Shown here: piece by piece, positions 1-9,500 of the stretch
Position numbering within the stretch: position 1 is the first letter of the stretch
How the letters are laid out: each line of letters begins with the position of its first letter
Source of the DNA: Kribbella sp. VKM Ac-2568
GTDB taxonomy: Bacteria; Actinomycetota; Actinomycetes; Propionibacteriales; Kribbellaceae
Direction: 5' to 3'
Length of the DNA stretch: 64,000 nucleotides
Assembly: GCF_004345365.1 (NCBI RefSeq)
Contig: NZ_SLVF01000002.1
Span: forward strand, 434,001 to 498,000
Made by a program: the position numbers and the translations under genes
Notes under the pieces: generated by a model
Databases searched by the model: none
Seen by the model: the letters and a program-made list of their open reading frames with translations, nothing else
Told to the model about the DNA's origin: nothing

Positions 1-214
1 TGTCGGTGCCGGCGGGGCTGGTGTCGGATGCCGGGACCAGGGCCAGGTTGGTGGTAGCTCCGGCTGGGGCGACGACGATCCAGCGACCGCCGAGTTCCGG
101 GAGCGGGGCGTCCATGTGCTTCTCGAACCCCAAGGTGCCGACGTAGAAGTCGACGGCCCGGTCCTGGTCGGTGACCGGGATCGCGATGGTGCGGATGTCG
201 GTGACGTGGTTCAT
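1..214 (-). CDS. VOC (glyoxalase/bleomycin-resistance fold) family protein, C-terminus cut by window
   Basis: The visible N-terminal 71 residues begin MNHVTDIRTIAIPVTDQDRA, followed by a short FYVGTLGF segment. This is the usual first beta-alpha-beta unit of VOC-superfamily metalloenzymes and binding proteins. The ATG at 212-214 is preceded by a good Shine-Dalgarno sequence (AAGGAGA on the minus strand). The rest of the gene lies beyond base 1, so metal ligands and substrate cannot be judged. It points away from the reductase gene at 362, and the 147 bp between them probably holds both promoters. Confidence 0.8.
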   Translation of the reverse strand, partial: MNHVTDIRTIAIPVTDQDRAVDFYVGTLGFEKHMDAPLPELGGRWIVVAPAGATTNLALVPASDTSPAGTD

Positions 215-361
215 CTCTGCTTCTCCTTGTCCGAAGTGCTTTCACTCCTAGGTAGAAGCTGCCCGGCCCGCTTCGACATCGCCGGGTGATGAGTTTTCCC
301 GGGCTCCCTCGTCTCAAGAACCATGGCCGGGAAGGCCCCGGTCGTTCGAGGAGGTAGACCC

Positions 362-895
362 ATGGCGAAGGTGCTGTATCACGTGACGATGTCGCTCGAC
401 GGATTCATCGCCGGTCCCGGCCACACGATGGACTGGCTCCGCAAGGCGGATCTCGGCCCGCAGAGCGAAGGGATGGCAGTGCCCGAGACTCTCGGCGCGG
501 CACTCGCCGGACGCAACGGATACGAGCTCGGTCGCCAGGCCGGCGGCGAGTTGTACGGCGGTGTCTACCGCGGGCCGATCTTCATCCTCACCCACCGCCC
601 GCCCACAGACGAGACGAACCCCGCCTACACCTTTCTCAGCGGCGACATCACCGACGCCGTCAGGACGGCACTCGCAGCCGCCAAGGGCAAAGACCTGCTC
701 GTCCTGGGAGGCACCGTCGCCGAGCAGTGCTTGCAGTCCGGTTTGCTCGACGAGATCTTCGTCCACGTCGCCCCCATCCTCCTGGGCGACGGGATCCCGA
801 TCTTCCGCAGCTCGAACCTGACCGTGGATCTCGACCCGATCAGCAACACCCAGGAAGGCCGCAGCACGAACCTCCGCTACGCGGTACGACGCTGA
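362..895 (+). CDS. Dihydrofolate reductase-family (RibD C-terminal domain) protein
   Basis: A 177-residue protein opening MAKVLYHVTMSLDGFIAGPG, the typical start of stand-alone RibD_C/DHFR-like proteins of actinobacteria. Later it carries the nucleotide-binding segment DLLVLGGTVAEQCL and ends in the usual C-terminal strand. The ATG at 362 is chosen because GAGGAGG lies just upstream; an in-frame ATG at 323 has no such site. Family members are presumed NADPH-dependent reductases of unknown substrate. The gene is monocistronic, ending at a strong hairpin at 910-942. Confidence 0.85.
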   Translation: MAKVLYHVTMSLDGFIAGPGHTMDWLRKADLGPQSEGMAVPETLGAALAGRNGYELGRQAGGELYGGVYRGPIFILTHRPPTDETNPAYTFLSGDITDAVRTALAAAKGKDLLVLGGTVAEQCLQSGLLDEIFVHVAPILLGDGIPIFRSSNLTVDLDPISNTQEGRSTNLRYAVRR

Positions 896-909
896 CGTGG
901 ACGACGAAA

Positions 910-942
910 GACCCGGACGGCTGTGCGGCAGCCGTCCGGGTC
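910..942. terminator. Bidirectional hairpin terminator
   Basis: A perfect 14-bp inverted repeat (GACCCGGACGGCTG pairing with CAGCCGTCCGGGTC) with a 5-base loop, followed on the plus strand by CCTGTTT. It lies between the convergent reductase gene and the DUF3352 gene and can serve both. Confidence 0.85.
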
Positions 943-946
943 CCTG

Positions 947-998
947 TTTGCTACTTGGTCGTGCGGTTTGCCACTTGGTCGTGCGGTTTGCTACTTGG
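947..998 (-). repeat. 20-bp tandem repeat over the DUF3352 stop codon
   Basis: Two full copies (947-966, 967-986) and a 12-base partial copy (987-998) of a 20-bp unit. The partial copy contains the real TAG stop (991-993). The copy at 951-953 repeats the stop and the middle copy has TGG in its place, so the array repeats the gene end. Confidence 0.85.
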
Positions 999-2823
999 CG
1001 ACCACGCGGAGCGTGAAGTCGGCCTCACCGTCGCCCGTGACGCGGACGGAGTAGCCGGCCGAGCGCAGCGCGTCGTAGTCCTTGTTCGAGCTGACCCGGT
1101 CGCTGAGCGACTTGACCGCCTCGAAGTCGACGTAGCCGACCATCACGGCACCCGAGCTGTCCGGCACGGCCTGCTTGAAGCTCTCGGTCTGGCCGAGGTT
1201 GCCGCCCCGCAGGACCTGGTCGGCGTACGCCTTGTCAGTGGCGATCACCAGGGTGTCGCCGTCCTTGGCCTTCTCGATCGGGATGTTGACCGACGAGCGG
1301 GTGCGGATCAGGTTGTTCACCTTGTCCACGACCGCCTCGGCCTTACCCGGGTCGGTCTCCATCCGGGCGGCGATCTTCGGGCCGTTCGAGGTTTCCTTGT
1401 CCACCGCGACGGCGACGTTCTTGCCCAGCAGCGGCTTCAGGTCGTCCGGCAGCACCAGCCCGGTCTCCGCGGTGAACTGCTTCGTCAGCTCGCCGAGGTT
1501 CAGCCCGGACGAGGACTTCTCCAGCTGGGTCCAGATCGTGCCGACCAGGTTCGCGCCGTCGGACAGCGCGAGCGCGCCGGCGGTCGTGTCGGGCAGTTTG
1601 CCGATCAGGTCACCGGCGTCGGACGCGTTGACCTTGATGCTCTGGTCGCCGTGCACGACGCCCTTCAGCTCGACGTACTGCGAGTCGAACCGCAGCGCCG
1701 CGGCCGCGCTCCCCTCGGGCAGCGCCGCCCGCTGGTCGTCGGTCAGCCGCTTGCCCGCGGCCAGCGCGATGCCCTTGGTGTCGGCCCAGAAGGAGGCGAA
1801 GCCCTGCTCGCCGAGGTCGGACATGTCCTTGCTGAACTTCGCGTTCTCCGACAGTGGGCTGTCCTTGCTGGCGGCAACCGCCGCGTCGACCGTCGGCTGG
1901 TCGTCGGACAGGATCACGTAGCCGTTGCTGAACGCCCGGCCCGGCTTGTCCTTCTCGTCCGCGAACAGCTTGTCCAGACCCTGGGTGGCCTTGCCCTCGT
2001 CCTTCACCTGGACCGCGACCACGGCGTCCGGCTCCTCGCCGTCCTTGCCCGGGACCGCGGCAAGACCGGCCCGGTCACCGAGCCACGGCTTGATGTCCTT
2101 GTCGAAGTCGACGTCGGCCAGGTCGTCGCCGGCGTCCTTCTTGATCAGCTCGAACAGCTTCTGACGCAGGTCGTCCTGGTCGCTGTTGAGGCCGATCTTC
2201 TCCTTCGCGGACGGGAACTTCATCAGGTACCGCAGCGCGGCCACCTTCTGACCGGCCGACGGGTTCAGGTCGATCCGGGCGTAGGCGACGGCGTTGCCCG
2301 GCAGCACCGCGGCCGGCTGGTCACCGCCGGCCAACCGCCCGTAGGCGAAGACCGCGCCGCCACCGATGACCGCGAGCACCGCCACGATGGCGACCAGCGG
2401 GATCAGCTTGCCGCGCTTCCTCTTCGGCTCCGGCTGCCACTGCTGCGCCTGCGGGAAACCCCCGTACGGCGGCTGGCCGCCCGGCGGGTAGCCACCCTGC
2501 TCGTAGCCACCCTGCTCGTAGCCACCCTGCTGGTAGCCGCCGGCCTGGTAGTTGCCGGGGGCACCCTGCTGGTAACCGCCCTGCTGCTGGCTGTTCTGCG
2601 GGTAGTCGGGCGAACCAGGCTGCGGCCACAACGACCCCGGCCCCTGCTGCGGCCCCTGCTGCGGCTGGTACTGCCCCGGCTGTCCCTGGCCCCCTGGGTA
2701 CTGACCCGGTTGGCCCTGGCCCGGGTAGCCCGGACCCTGCGGTGGGCCGCCGTACGGGCCCTGTGGTCCGCCGGCCGCGCCTTGGTGGCGCTCGCCCGAC
2801 GGCGGATTGGTGTAGTCGGACAT
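991..2823 (-). CDS. DUF3352-type membrane-anchored protein with Gly/Gln/Tyr/Pro-rich N-terminus
   Basis: 610 residues. Residues 1-130 are low complexity, rich in GQPGQYPGG-type and GGYQQGGYEQ-type repeats. A basic KRKRGK stretch leads into one transmembrane helix at about 140-163 (LIPLVAIVAVLAVIGGGAVF). The large outer domain resembles DUF3352 proteins, which have no known function. The start has a GAGGGGA site upstream. It is the last gene of a minus-strand group after dnaE and the small membrane protein. The predicted topology is a cytoplasmic disordered tail, one helix and an extracytoplasmic domain. Confidence 0.75.
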   Translation of the reverse strand: MSDYTNPPSGERHQGAAGGPQGPYGGPPQGPGYPGQGQPGQYPGGQGQPGQYQPQQGPQQGPGSLWPQPGSPDYPQNSQQQGGYQQGAPGNYQAGGYQQGGYEQGGYEQGGYPPGGQPPYGGFPQAQQWQPEPKRKRGKLIPLVAIVAVLAVIGGGAVFAYGRLAGGDQPAAVLPGNAVAYARIDLNPSAGQKVAALRYLMKFPSAKEKIGLNSDQDDLRQKLFELIKKDAGDDLADVDFDKDIKPWLGDRAGLAAVPGKDGEEPDAVVAVQVKDEGKATQGLDKLFADEKDKPGRAFSNGYVILSDDQPTVDAAVAASKDSPLSENAKFSKDMSDLGEQGFASFWADTKGIALAAGKRLTDDQRAALPEGSAAAALRFDSQYVELKGVVHGDQSIKVNASDAGDLIGKLPDTTAGALALSDGANLVGTIWTQLEKSSSGLNLGELTKQFTAETGLVLPDDLKPLLGKNVAVAVDKETSNGPKIAARMETDPGKAEAVVDKVNNLIRTRSSVNIPIEKAKDGDTLVIATDKAYADQVLRGGNLGQTESFKQAVPDSSGAVMVGYVDFEAVKSLSDRVSSNKDYDALRSAGYSVRVTGDGEADFTLRVVAK

Positions 2824-2868
2824 GATTCCCCTCGCGTTGCCGATGGCCTCACCACCGGACGGGACAGG

Positions 2869-3522
2869 CTATTGCACCTGCGGCGAGGTTTGTGACGCGG
2901 CAGATGACGAACTGGTTGCAACCGGTTCTGCCCGCCAAGTGGTAGCGGCGATTATTGCCGCTGCGAGGGCCGCTCCGACCAGCCAGGAGGCCAGCGGAGT
3001 CCAAGTGTGCAGTTCCAGCGGCGCCGCGAGCAGGTCACCCGGCTTGGATGCCTCCAGCCGCGGCTGCAGCGGATCGTGCCCCAGCAGCATGCCGACGCCC
3101 CAGGCGATGCCCGCGCCGAGCGCCGAGCCGAGCACGACGATCCCGACCGCCCACGGACCGTAGTTGCGCAACCACCAGAAGACAGCGGCCCCGAGCACCA
3201 GCCCGGCCAGGAAGCCGATCACCGTGAAGGTGCCGTCCGGGCCGAAGATCTTGGTCATCTGCTCTTCGCCGAGCGACCCACCACGGTCGTCCACCGTGTA
3301 CTGCGCGAGCGGGGCGAACTGCTGCCACGCCCAACCGGCCACCACTCCAGCGACCAGGAACACCGCGATCGTCACGGCGATCGCCTTGCTCCACGGCATC
3401 TTCGGATCCGGCAACACCGGCGTCGCCTGCCCATGCTGCGGATGCTGGGTGTAGCCGAACGGCTGCTGGTACGGCTGTGGTTGCTGCTGACCTGGCTGAG
3501 TCACGTCGCCAGTGTGGCTCAT
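2869..3522 (-). CDS. Four-helix membrane protein, DUF2567-like
   Basis: About 217 residues from the ATG at 3522; an in-frame GTG at 3576 would add 18 residues. After a Gln/Pro-rich cytoplasmic tail there are four hydrophobic segments: AIAVTIAVFLVAGVVAGWAW, FTVIGFLAGLVLGAAVFWWL, WAVGIVVLGSALGAGIAW and WLVGAALAAAIIAA. Layout and size fit the actinobacterial DUF2567 family; the assignment is from memory of that family. It starts 58 bp after the dnaE stop, so it is probably cotranscribed with dnaE. Function is unknown. Confidence 0.6.
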   Translation of the reverse strand: MSHTGDVTQPGQQQPQPYQQPFGYTQHPQHGQATPVLPDPKMPWSKAIAVTIAVFLVAGVVAGWAWQQFAPLAQYTVDDRGGSLGEEQMTKIFGPDGTFTVIGFLAGLVLGAAVFWWLRNYGPWAVGIVVLGSALGAGIAWGVGMLLGHDPLQPRLEASKPGDLLAAPLELHTWTPLASWLVGAALAAAIIAATTWRAEPVATSSSSAASQTSPQVQ

Positions 3523-3580
3523 TCCTGCAACTCCCGCCCCACCGCCCTGGTCAGGCAAAGGACCATCGCTCACCACTGCC

Positions 3581-6500
3581 TCAGCTGGCCAGGCAGGACG
3601 GGCCGAGCAGCGCCTTCAGGTCTGCCATCAGCGACGAGGTCGGGGTGACCCGGAACCGGTCGCCGATCCGCATCACCGTCGTTTTCTGCCGGGCCTGGAG
3701 CCGCAGCTGCACCTCGGTCATGCCCGGGTGCGACTGCAGCACGTCGCGGAGCTGCTCGACCAGTGGCGGCGTACAGCGGTTGACCGGCATGGTGATCACC
3801 ACCGGCCCGCTCGGGCCCTCGGTCAGGTCGGGCACGGTGACGTCGGAGCCGCTCAGCTCCACCCGGTCGTCGCGGCGGCGCAGCCGGCCCTTCATCAGGA
3901 TGATCGCGTCGTTGGTGAGCAGGTGCGCGGCCAGCTGGTACGCCGAGGAGAACATCATCACCTCGATCGAACCTTCGAGGTCCTCGATGGTGACGATCGC
4001 ATAGATGTCACCGCGCTTGTTCACCTTGCGCTGCACCGCGGTGACGAGACCCCCGATCGTGACCTGGGTGCCGTCGGGGCGGTCCTCGTCGGCGAGCAGC
4101 TGACCGATGGTGCAGTCGGTGCCGTTGGTGAGCACGTGCTCGACGCCGAACAGCGGGTGGTCCGAGACGTACAGCCCGAGCATGTCGCGCTCGTGCGCGA
4201 GCTTGGTCGCCTTGTCCCACTCCTCGATCTCGGGCACCGTCACGGTGAGCCGGCTGTTGCCCTCGCCCTCGTCGGAGTCGTCGCCCATCGAGAACAGGTC
4301 GAACTGGCCGTGCGCCTCGTTCCGCTTGAGGTCGATCGCCTCGTCCACCGCCTGCTCGTGCACGGCGACGACGGCCCGGCGGGCGTGCCCCATCGAGTCG
4401 AACGAGCCGGCCTTGGCCAGCGACTCGATCACGCGCTTGTTGCAGACCGGCAGCGGCACCTTGTCGATGAAGTCGACGAAGTCGGTGAACCTGCCCTCGG
4501 ACTCCCGCGCGCCGACGATCTCGGCCACCACGTTGACGCCGACGTTGCGGATCGCGGACAGGCCGAAGCGGATGTCGGTGCCGACCGGGGTGAAGTTCGA
4601 GTCCGACTCGTTCACGTCCGGCGGCAGCACCTTGATGCCCATCCGGCGGCACTCGTTCAGGTAGATGGCCATCTTGTCCTTGTCGTCCTTCACGGACGTC
4701 AGAACAGCGGCCATGTACTCCGCGGGGTAGTTCGCCTTCAGATAGGCGGTCCAGTACGAGACCAGCCCGTACGCCGCGGAGTGCGCCTTGTTGAACGCGT
4801 AGTCGGAGAACGGGACCAGGACGTCCCACAGCGCCTTGATCGAGGCGGCGCTGAAGCCGTGGTCCTTCATCCCGGCCTCGAAGCCTACGTACTCGGCGTC
4901 GAGTACTTCCTTCTTCTTCTTGCCCATCGCCTTGCGGAGCAGGTCCGCCTTGCCCAGGCTGTAGCCGGCCAGCTCCTGGGCGATCTTCAGCACCTGCTCC
5001 TGGTAGACGATCAGCCCGTACGTCGGGCCCAGGATCGGCTCCAGCGCCGTCTCCAACTCGGGGTGCAGGTAGGTGATCTCCTGCTGCCCGTTCTTGCGCA
5101 GCGCGTAGTTGGTGTGCGAGTTCGCACCCATCGGGCCGGGCCGGTAGAGCGCGCCGACCGCGGAGATGTCCTCGAAGCTGTCGGGCTTCATCAGCCGCAG
5201 CAGCGCCCGCATCGGCCCGCCGTCGAACTGGAAGACGCCGAGCGTGTCGCCCCGGCCCAGCAGCTCGAACGTCGCCTTGTCGTCGAGGGTGTTGCCCAGC
5301 CCGTCCAGGTCGACGGTGAAGCCGTGCGCGGCCTCGATGTTCTTGATCGCGTCGTCCATGATCGTCAGGTTGCGCAGGCCGAGGAAGTCCATCTTGACCA
5401 GGCCGAGCGTCTCGCAGCTCGGGTAGTCGAACTGGGTGATGACCTGGCCGTCCTGGTCGCGGCGCATGATCGGGATCAGGTCGATCAGCGGCTCGCTGGA
5501 CATGATCACGCCGGCCGCGTGCACGCCCCACTGGCGCTTCAGGTTCTCCAGCCCGCGCGCGGTGTCGACGATCTTGCGCACGTCCTGGTCGGACTCGTAC
5601 AGCTGGCGGAACTCGCCGGCCTCGGAGTACCGCTTGTGCTGCGGGTCGAAGATGCCGGACAGCGGCACGTCCTTGCCCATCACCGCGGGCGGCATCGCCT
5701 TGGTGATCCGGTCCCCCATCGCGAACGGGTAATCCAGCACCCGGCCGGCGTCCTTGATCGCCTGCTTGGCCTTGATCGTGCCGTAGGTGACGATCATCGC
5801 GACCCGGTCGTCGCCGTACTTCTCGGTGACGTAGCGGATCACCTCGGGGCGGCGACGGTCGTCGAAGTCGATGTCGAAGTCGGGCATCGACATGCGTTCC
5901 GGGTTCAGGAACCGCTCGAAGATCAGACCGTGGCGCAGCGGGTCCAGGTCGGTGATGCGCATCGCGTAAGCGCACATCGAGCCGGCACCCGAACCACGGC
6001 CGGGGCCGACCCGGATGCCGTTGTTCTTCGCCCAGTTGATGAAGTCCGCGACGACCAGGAAGTAGCCCGCGTAGCCCTTCGAGACGATGACCTCGATCTC
6101 GTACTCGGCTTGCTTGCGGACGTTGTCCGGGACGCCTTCCGGGTAGCGCTTGTGCAGACCCGTCTCCACCTCGGCGACGAACCAGGACTCCTCGTTGTGA
6201 CCCTCGGGGCAGGGGAAGCGCGGCATGAACCGGCCCTCGCCCTCGGTGAAGGACACGTCGCACTGCTCCGCGATCAGCAGCGTGTTGTCACACGCCTCGG
6301 GCAGTTCCTTCCAGACCTCGCGCATCTCCGCGGCGGTCTTCACATAGAACTCGTTCGCGTCGAACTTGAACCGGTTCGGATCCGACAGCGTCGAGCCGGA
6401 CTGGACGCAGAGCAGCGCCGCGTGCGCGACCGAGTCCTCGGGCTTGGTGTAGTGCAGGTCGTTCGTCGCGACGAGCGGCAGGCCGAGCTCGCGGGCCAGC

Positions 6501-7126
6501 TTCAGCAGGTCCTGCTGGATGTCGCGCTCGATGCCGAGCCCGTGGTCCATCAGCTCGCAGTAGTAGTTCTCCGCGCCGAAGATGTCGCGGAACTCGGCGG
6601 CCGCCTCGACGGCCTCCTTGTACTGCCCGAGCCGGAGTCTGGTCTGCACCTCGCCCGACGGGCAGCCGGTCGTCGCGATCAGGCCCTTGCCGTAGGTCTG
6701 CAGCAGTTCGCGGTCCATCCTGGGCTTGAAGTAGTAGCCCTCGAGGCTGGCCAGCGATGACATCCTGAACAGGTTGTGCATGCCGCTGGTGTTCTTCGCC
6801 AGCAGCGTCATGTGGGTGTACGCACCGCTACCGGACACATCGTCGCGACCGGAGTTCGCGTCGCCCCACTTGACCCGCTTTCGCTCGCTGCGGTGCGTGT
6901 GCGGCGTCAAGTACGCCTCGACGCCGATGATCGGCTTGACGTCGTACTTCTGGGCCGTCTTCCAGAACTCGTAGGCCCCGAAGACGTAGCCGTGGTCGGT
7001 GGTCGCGATCGCCGGCATGCCCATCTCCTGGGCGGTTTTGAACAACTCGTCGATCCGCGCGGCGCCGTCCAGCATGGAGTACTCGGTGTGCACGTGTAGA
7101 TGCACGAAACTGTCGCTGGACGCCAT
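3581..7126 (-). CDS. dnaE: DNA polymerase III alpha subunit (replicative, DnaE1 type)
   Basis: 1181 residues from the ATG at 7126, matching the length of mycobacterial DnaE1 (about 1184). An upstream in-frame start at 7255 would add 43 atypical residues. The N-terminal PHP domain carries HLHVHTEYS (residues 9-17) with the metal-binding histidines intact, which in actinobacterial DnaE1 supports 3'-5' proofreading. The polymerase palm motif PDFDIDFDD lies at about 415-423. A C-terminal OB-fold segment (VTIGGLVTAVQRKVNKRG) follows. It is the catalytic core of the replisome. Confidence 0.97.
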   Translation of the reverse strand: MASSDSFVHLHVHTEYSMLDGAARIDELFKTAQEMGMPAIATTDHGYVFGAYEFWKTAQKYDVKPIIGVEAYLTPHTHRSERKRVKWGDANSGRDDVSGSGAYTHMTLLAKNTSGMHNLFRMSSLASLEGYYFKPRMDRELLQTYGKGLIATTGCPSGEVQTRLRLGQYKEAVEAAAEFRDIFGAENYYCELMDHGLGIERDIQQDLLKLARELGLPLVATNDLHYTKPEDSVAHAALLCVQSGSTLSDPNRFKFDANEFYVKTAAEMREVWKELPEACDNTLLIAEQCDVSFTEGEGRFMPRFPCPEGHNEESWFVAEVETGLHKRYPEGVPDNVRKQAEYEIEVIVSKGYAGYFLVVADFINWAKNNGIRVGPGRGSGAGSMCAYAMRITDLDPLRHGLIFERFLNPERMSMPDFDIDFDDRRRPEVIRYVTEKYGDDRVAMIVTYGTIKAKQAIKDAGRVLDYPFAMGDRITKAMPPAVMGKDVPLSGIFDPQHKRYSEAGEFRQLYESDQDVRKIVDTARGLENLKRQWGVHAAGVIMSSEPLIDLIPIMRRDQDGQVITQFDYPSCETLGLVKMDFLGLRNLTIMDDAIKNIEAAHGFTVDLDGLGNTLDDKATFELLGRGDTLGVFQFDGGPMRALLRLMKPDSFEDISAVGALYRPGPMGANSHTNYALRKNGQQEITYLHPELETALEPILGPTYGLIVYQEQVLKIAQELAGYSLGKADLLRKAMGKKKKEVLDAEYVGFEAGMKDHGFSAASIKALWDVLVPFSDYAFNKAHSAAYGLVSYWTAYLKANYPAEYMAAVLTSVKDDKDKMAIYLNECRRMGIKVLPPDVNESDSNFTPVGTDIRFGLSAIRNVGVNVVAEIVGARESEGRFTDFVDFIDKVPLPVCNKRVIESLAKAGSFDSMGHARRAVVAVHEQAVDEAIDLKRNEAHGQFDLFSMGDDSDEGEGNSRLTVTVPEIEEWDKATKLAHERDMLGLYVSDHPLFGVEHVLTNGTDCTIGQLLADEDRPDGTQVTIGGLVTAVQRKVNKRGDIYAIVTIEDLEGSIEVMMFSSAYQLAAHLLTNDAIILMKGRLRRRDDRVELSGSDVTVPDLTEGPSGPVVITMPVNRCTPPLVEQLRDVLQSHPGMTEVQLRLQARQKTTVMRIGDRFRVTPTSSLMADLKALLGPSCLAS

Positions 7127-7256
7127 GTCTTCGCAGACCTCCCAGAGGCGTGAGTGAGCGGGACTGACACAGCCTATGTGGGCCCACCGACAGTCCTTGA
7201 GTCGGCTCACCGACGCGTCCTCGGCCGCCCGATATCCGGTCGTGGACGACACCACT

Positions 7257-7898
7257 TCACACCACTTCGCGGCTCTCCCCGGCGACCACGAGGGCCTGCC
7301 CGTCCCGCAGCTTCAGATGCCGTACGCCGGTACGCTCGTACAGCTCGGCGATCTTCTCCACCAGCTCCGTCTCCGGGTGTCCCGGGGAGTTCAGGTGCGG
7401 GACGATCGCCTCGTCGAGCACGCCGAGGCCCTCCCAGATCACCTCGCCCTCGACCTGGGTCACGTCGTCGCAGAGCTCCAGCCCGCGCAGACTCGGGGCC
7501 AGCACACACGGCCCGGCGCTGTAGCCGGCGTAGACGAGCTCCCCCGAGCGGATCAGGTCCGGCAGGAACTTGTCGGCTCCGCTGCGGGCCAGGGCGACCC
7601 GGAGCACGAAGACGTTCCCGCCGCGCACCCACAGTCCGTCGTACTGCGTGAGCCCGGCGCGCAGGTCGGAGTCGCCGCGAGCGCCACCGGCGGAGTACGA
7701 GCGGAGGTCGACCTCCACGGGGCGCAGCCCGAGCTCGGTCAGCCATTCGATCTCCGCGGCCACCTTCTCCCGGCGGAGAGCGGGGTCTTCGGCGTCGATC
7801 GCGTTGCAGATCACCGCTACCCGTCCGGAGGCGGGCAGCAGCGCGACGAGCCGCTCCGGGTGGTCGCCCAAGCGGAAGGACGAGAGGTAGAGCTTCAT
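7257..7898 (-). CDS. Peptidase E / S51-like type 1 glutamine amidotransferase-fold protein
   Basis: 213 residues. The nucleophile elbow GYSAGPCVLAP carries the serine expected in family S51 (dipeptidase E, cyanophycinase relatives). VPHLNSPGHPE supplies the histidine region, and LWVRGGNVFVLR is the conserved Gly-rich loop before it. Family members cleave Asp-containing dipeptides or isoaspartyl substrates in the cytosol; the exact substrate cannot be read here. It ends 4 bp before the next gene on the same strand (RluA-type gene ends at 7903), and 130 bp separate it from dnaE. Confidence 0.8.
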   Translation of the reverse strand: MKLYLSSFRLGDHPERLVALLPASGRVAVICNAIDAEDPALRREKVAAEIEWLTELGLRPVEVDLRSYSAGGARGDSDLRAGLTQYDGLWVRGGNVFVLRVALARSGADKFLPDLIRSGELVYAGYSAGPCVLAPSLRGLELCDDVTQVEGEVIWEGLGVLDEAIVPHLNSPGHPETELVEKIAELYERTGVRHLKLRDGQALVVAGESREVV

Positions 7899-7902
7899 GG
7901 GC

Positions 7903-8835
7903 TTACTGGGTGGCGGCCAGTTGGTCGAGGGCCTGGTCGAGGTCTGCCGGGTACTCCGAGGTGTACTCGACGTACTCGCCGGAGCCCGGGTGGTTGAAGC
8001 CGAGGCGCATGGCGTGGAGCCACTGGCGGGAGAGCTGGAGGCGCTCGGCGAGCACCGGGTCGGCGCCGTACGTGAGGTCGCCGCAGCACGGGTGCCCGAT
8101 CGCGGACATGTGGACGCGGATCTGGTGCGTCCGGCCGGTCTCCAGGGTGATCTCGAGCAGCGTCGCGAACCGGAAGGCCTCGAGTGTCTCGTAGTGCGTC
8201 ACGCTCGGCTTGCCGCCCGCGACGACGCCGAACTTGTAGTCGTGGTTCGGGTGCCGGTCGATCGGCGCGTCCACCGTGCCGGTGAACGGATCCGGGTGGC
8301 CCTGCACGAGCGCGTGGTAGATCTTCTTGACCGTGCGCTCCTTGAAGGCGCGCTTCAGCACGGTGTAGCTGTACTCCGTCTTGGCGACCACCATGAGGCC
8401 CGAAGTACCGACGTCCAGCCGGTGCACGATGCCCTTGCGCTCCGCGGCGCCGCTGGTCGAGATGGAGAAGCCTGCGCCTGCCAGGTGCCCGATCACGGTC
8501 GGCCCGGTCCAGCCCGGCGACGGGTGCGCGGCCACGCCGACCGGCTTGTCGACGACGATGATCTCGTCGTCGTCGTGCACGATCCGCAGGTTGTCGACGG
8601 TCTCCGGTACGACGGTGATCTCGCCGGGCGGCGGGGGCAGTTCCACGTCGAGCATCACGCCGGCAGTCACCCGCGCGGACTTCAGCGCCGGGGATCCGTC
8701 CATCTGGACCAGCCCGGACTCGATCAGCTCGGCGGCCTTGGTCCGGGAGACGCCGAACAACCGCGACAGCGCGGCGTCGAGGCGCTCACCGGCGAGGCCG
8801 TCAGGCACCATCACCGTGCGAGAGTCGCCGCTCAC
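7903..8835 (-). CDS. RluA-family 23S rRNA pseudouridine synthase
   Basis: 310 residues. An S4 RNA-binding domain occupies about residues 15-70 ([20 protein letters not shown]). The catalytic domain contains [18 protein letters not shown], whose aspartate is the pseudouridine synthase nucleophile, and the RTHQIRVHM motif. It probably modifies large-subunit rRNA as RluD does, but the target uridine cannot be read from sequence. The GTG start overlaps the lspA stop (GTGA), so the two are translationally coupled. The lspA-rluD pairing is common in actinobacteria. Confidence 0.93.
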   Translation of the reverse strand: MSGDSRTVMVPDGLAGERLDAALSRLFGVSRTKAAELIESGLVQMDGSPALKSARVTAGVMLDVELPPPPGEITVVPETVDNLRIVHDDDEIIVVDKPVGVAAHPSPGWTGPTVIGHLAGAGFSISTSGAAERKGIVHRLDVGTSGLMVVAKTEYSYTVLKRAFKERTVKKIYHALVQGHPDPFTGTVDAPIDRHPNHDYKFGVVAGGKPSVTHYETLEAFRFATLLEITLETGRTHQIRVHMSAIGHPCCGDLTYGADPVLAERLQLSRQWLHAMRLGFNHPGSGEYVEYTSEYPADLDQALDQLAATQ

Positions 8836-9500
8836 TTCTTACCCACGTCCTTGGTGCCGTCGAGCTTGATCCCGCGCAGGGTCTGGATCACCAGCAGGAT
8901 CGCGGCCGAGGTGACGGCCATGTCGGCGACGTTGAAGATCGCCCAGTGCGGGGTCTGCAGGAAGTCGACCACGTGACCGTGGAACGGCGACGGCTCGCGG
9001 AAGATCCGGTCGGTGATGTTGCCGACCGCGCCGCCGAACAGGAAGCCGAACGCGACCGCCCAGCCGATCGAGCCGAGTCGCCGGGACAACCAGACGACGC
9101 CGACCGCGACGATGATCTGGACCGCGCTGATCACCGGGGTGAAGTCGGACCCCAGGCTGAACGCGGCCCCGGGATTGCGGATCAGGTTGAACTTGAGCAG
9201 CGACCCGATCACATTCACCGGCTCCCCCGGCGTCAGATGCTGCAACGCCAGCGCCTTGGTCAGCTGATCAAGCCCAAGCACCAGCAACCCGACAACAGCG
9301 AACACCACCATCAACCGCCACGACGGCGGCTTGCGGCCGCCGCCGTTCTCGTCAGCGGAGGTGGTGTCGTCCGGAGGCGGGGACGACGGAGAACCGGCCG
9401 ACTCGAGGTCGGCCGGTTCGGTCTGGGGGTCAGCTGACGCGTCCCCTGGCAGGTGGGACGGTTCTGATTCGCTCAGCGGCGTTCTTCGCGTTCTTTGCAT
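8832..9500 (-). CDS. lspA: Lipoprotein signal peptidase (signal peptidase II)
   Basis: About 222 residues from the ATG at 9500; GTG at 9509 is possible. An acidic, Ser/Pro-rich tail of some 60 residues precedes the first membrane helix, longer than in most LspA. Four membrane segments follow. The catalytic aspartates lie in GNITDRIF and FNVADMAV. It cleaves prolipoproteins before the modified cysteine. The 5' end overlaps the end of the DksA/TraR gene by about 28 bp and the 3' end overlaps the pseudouridine synthase start. Confidence 0.95.
   Translation of the reverse strand: MQRTRRTPLSESEPSHLPGDASADPQTEPADLESAGSPSSPPPDDTTSADENGGGRKPPSWRLMVVFAVVGLLVLGLDQLTKALALQHLTPGEPVNVIGSLLKFNLIRNPGAAFSLGSDFTPVISAVQIIVAVGVVWLSRRLGSIGWAVAFGFLFGGAVGNITDRIFREPSPFHGHVVDFLQTPHWAIFNVADMAVTSAAILLVIQTLRGIKLDGTKDVGKK

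Noticed and set aside
727..2895. Long plus-strand open frame opposite the DUF3352 gene
   Set aside because: Antisense frame produced by GC-rich third positions; no ribosome site, Arg/Leu/Val-rich translation with no recognisable domain.
3512..6760. Very long plus-strand open frame opposite dnaE
   Set aside because: Mirror of dnaE codon bias; composition typical of antisense frames. dnaE homology is decisive for the minus strand.
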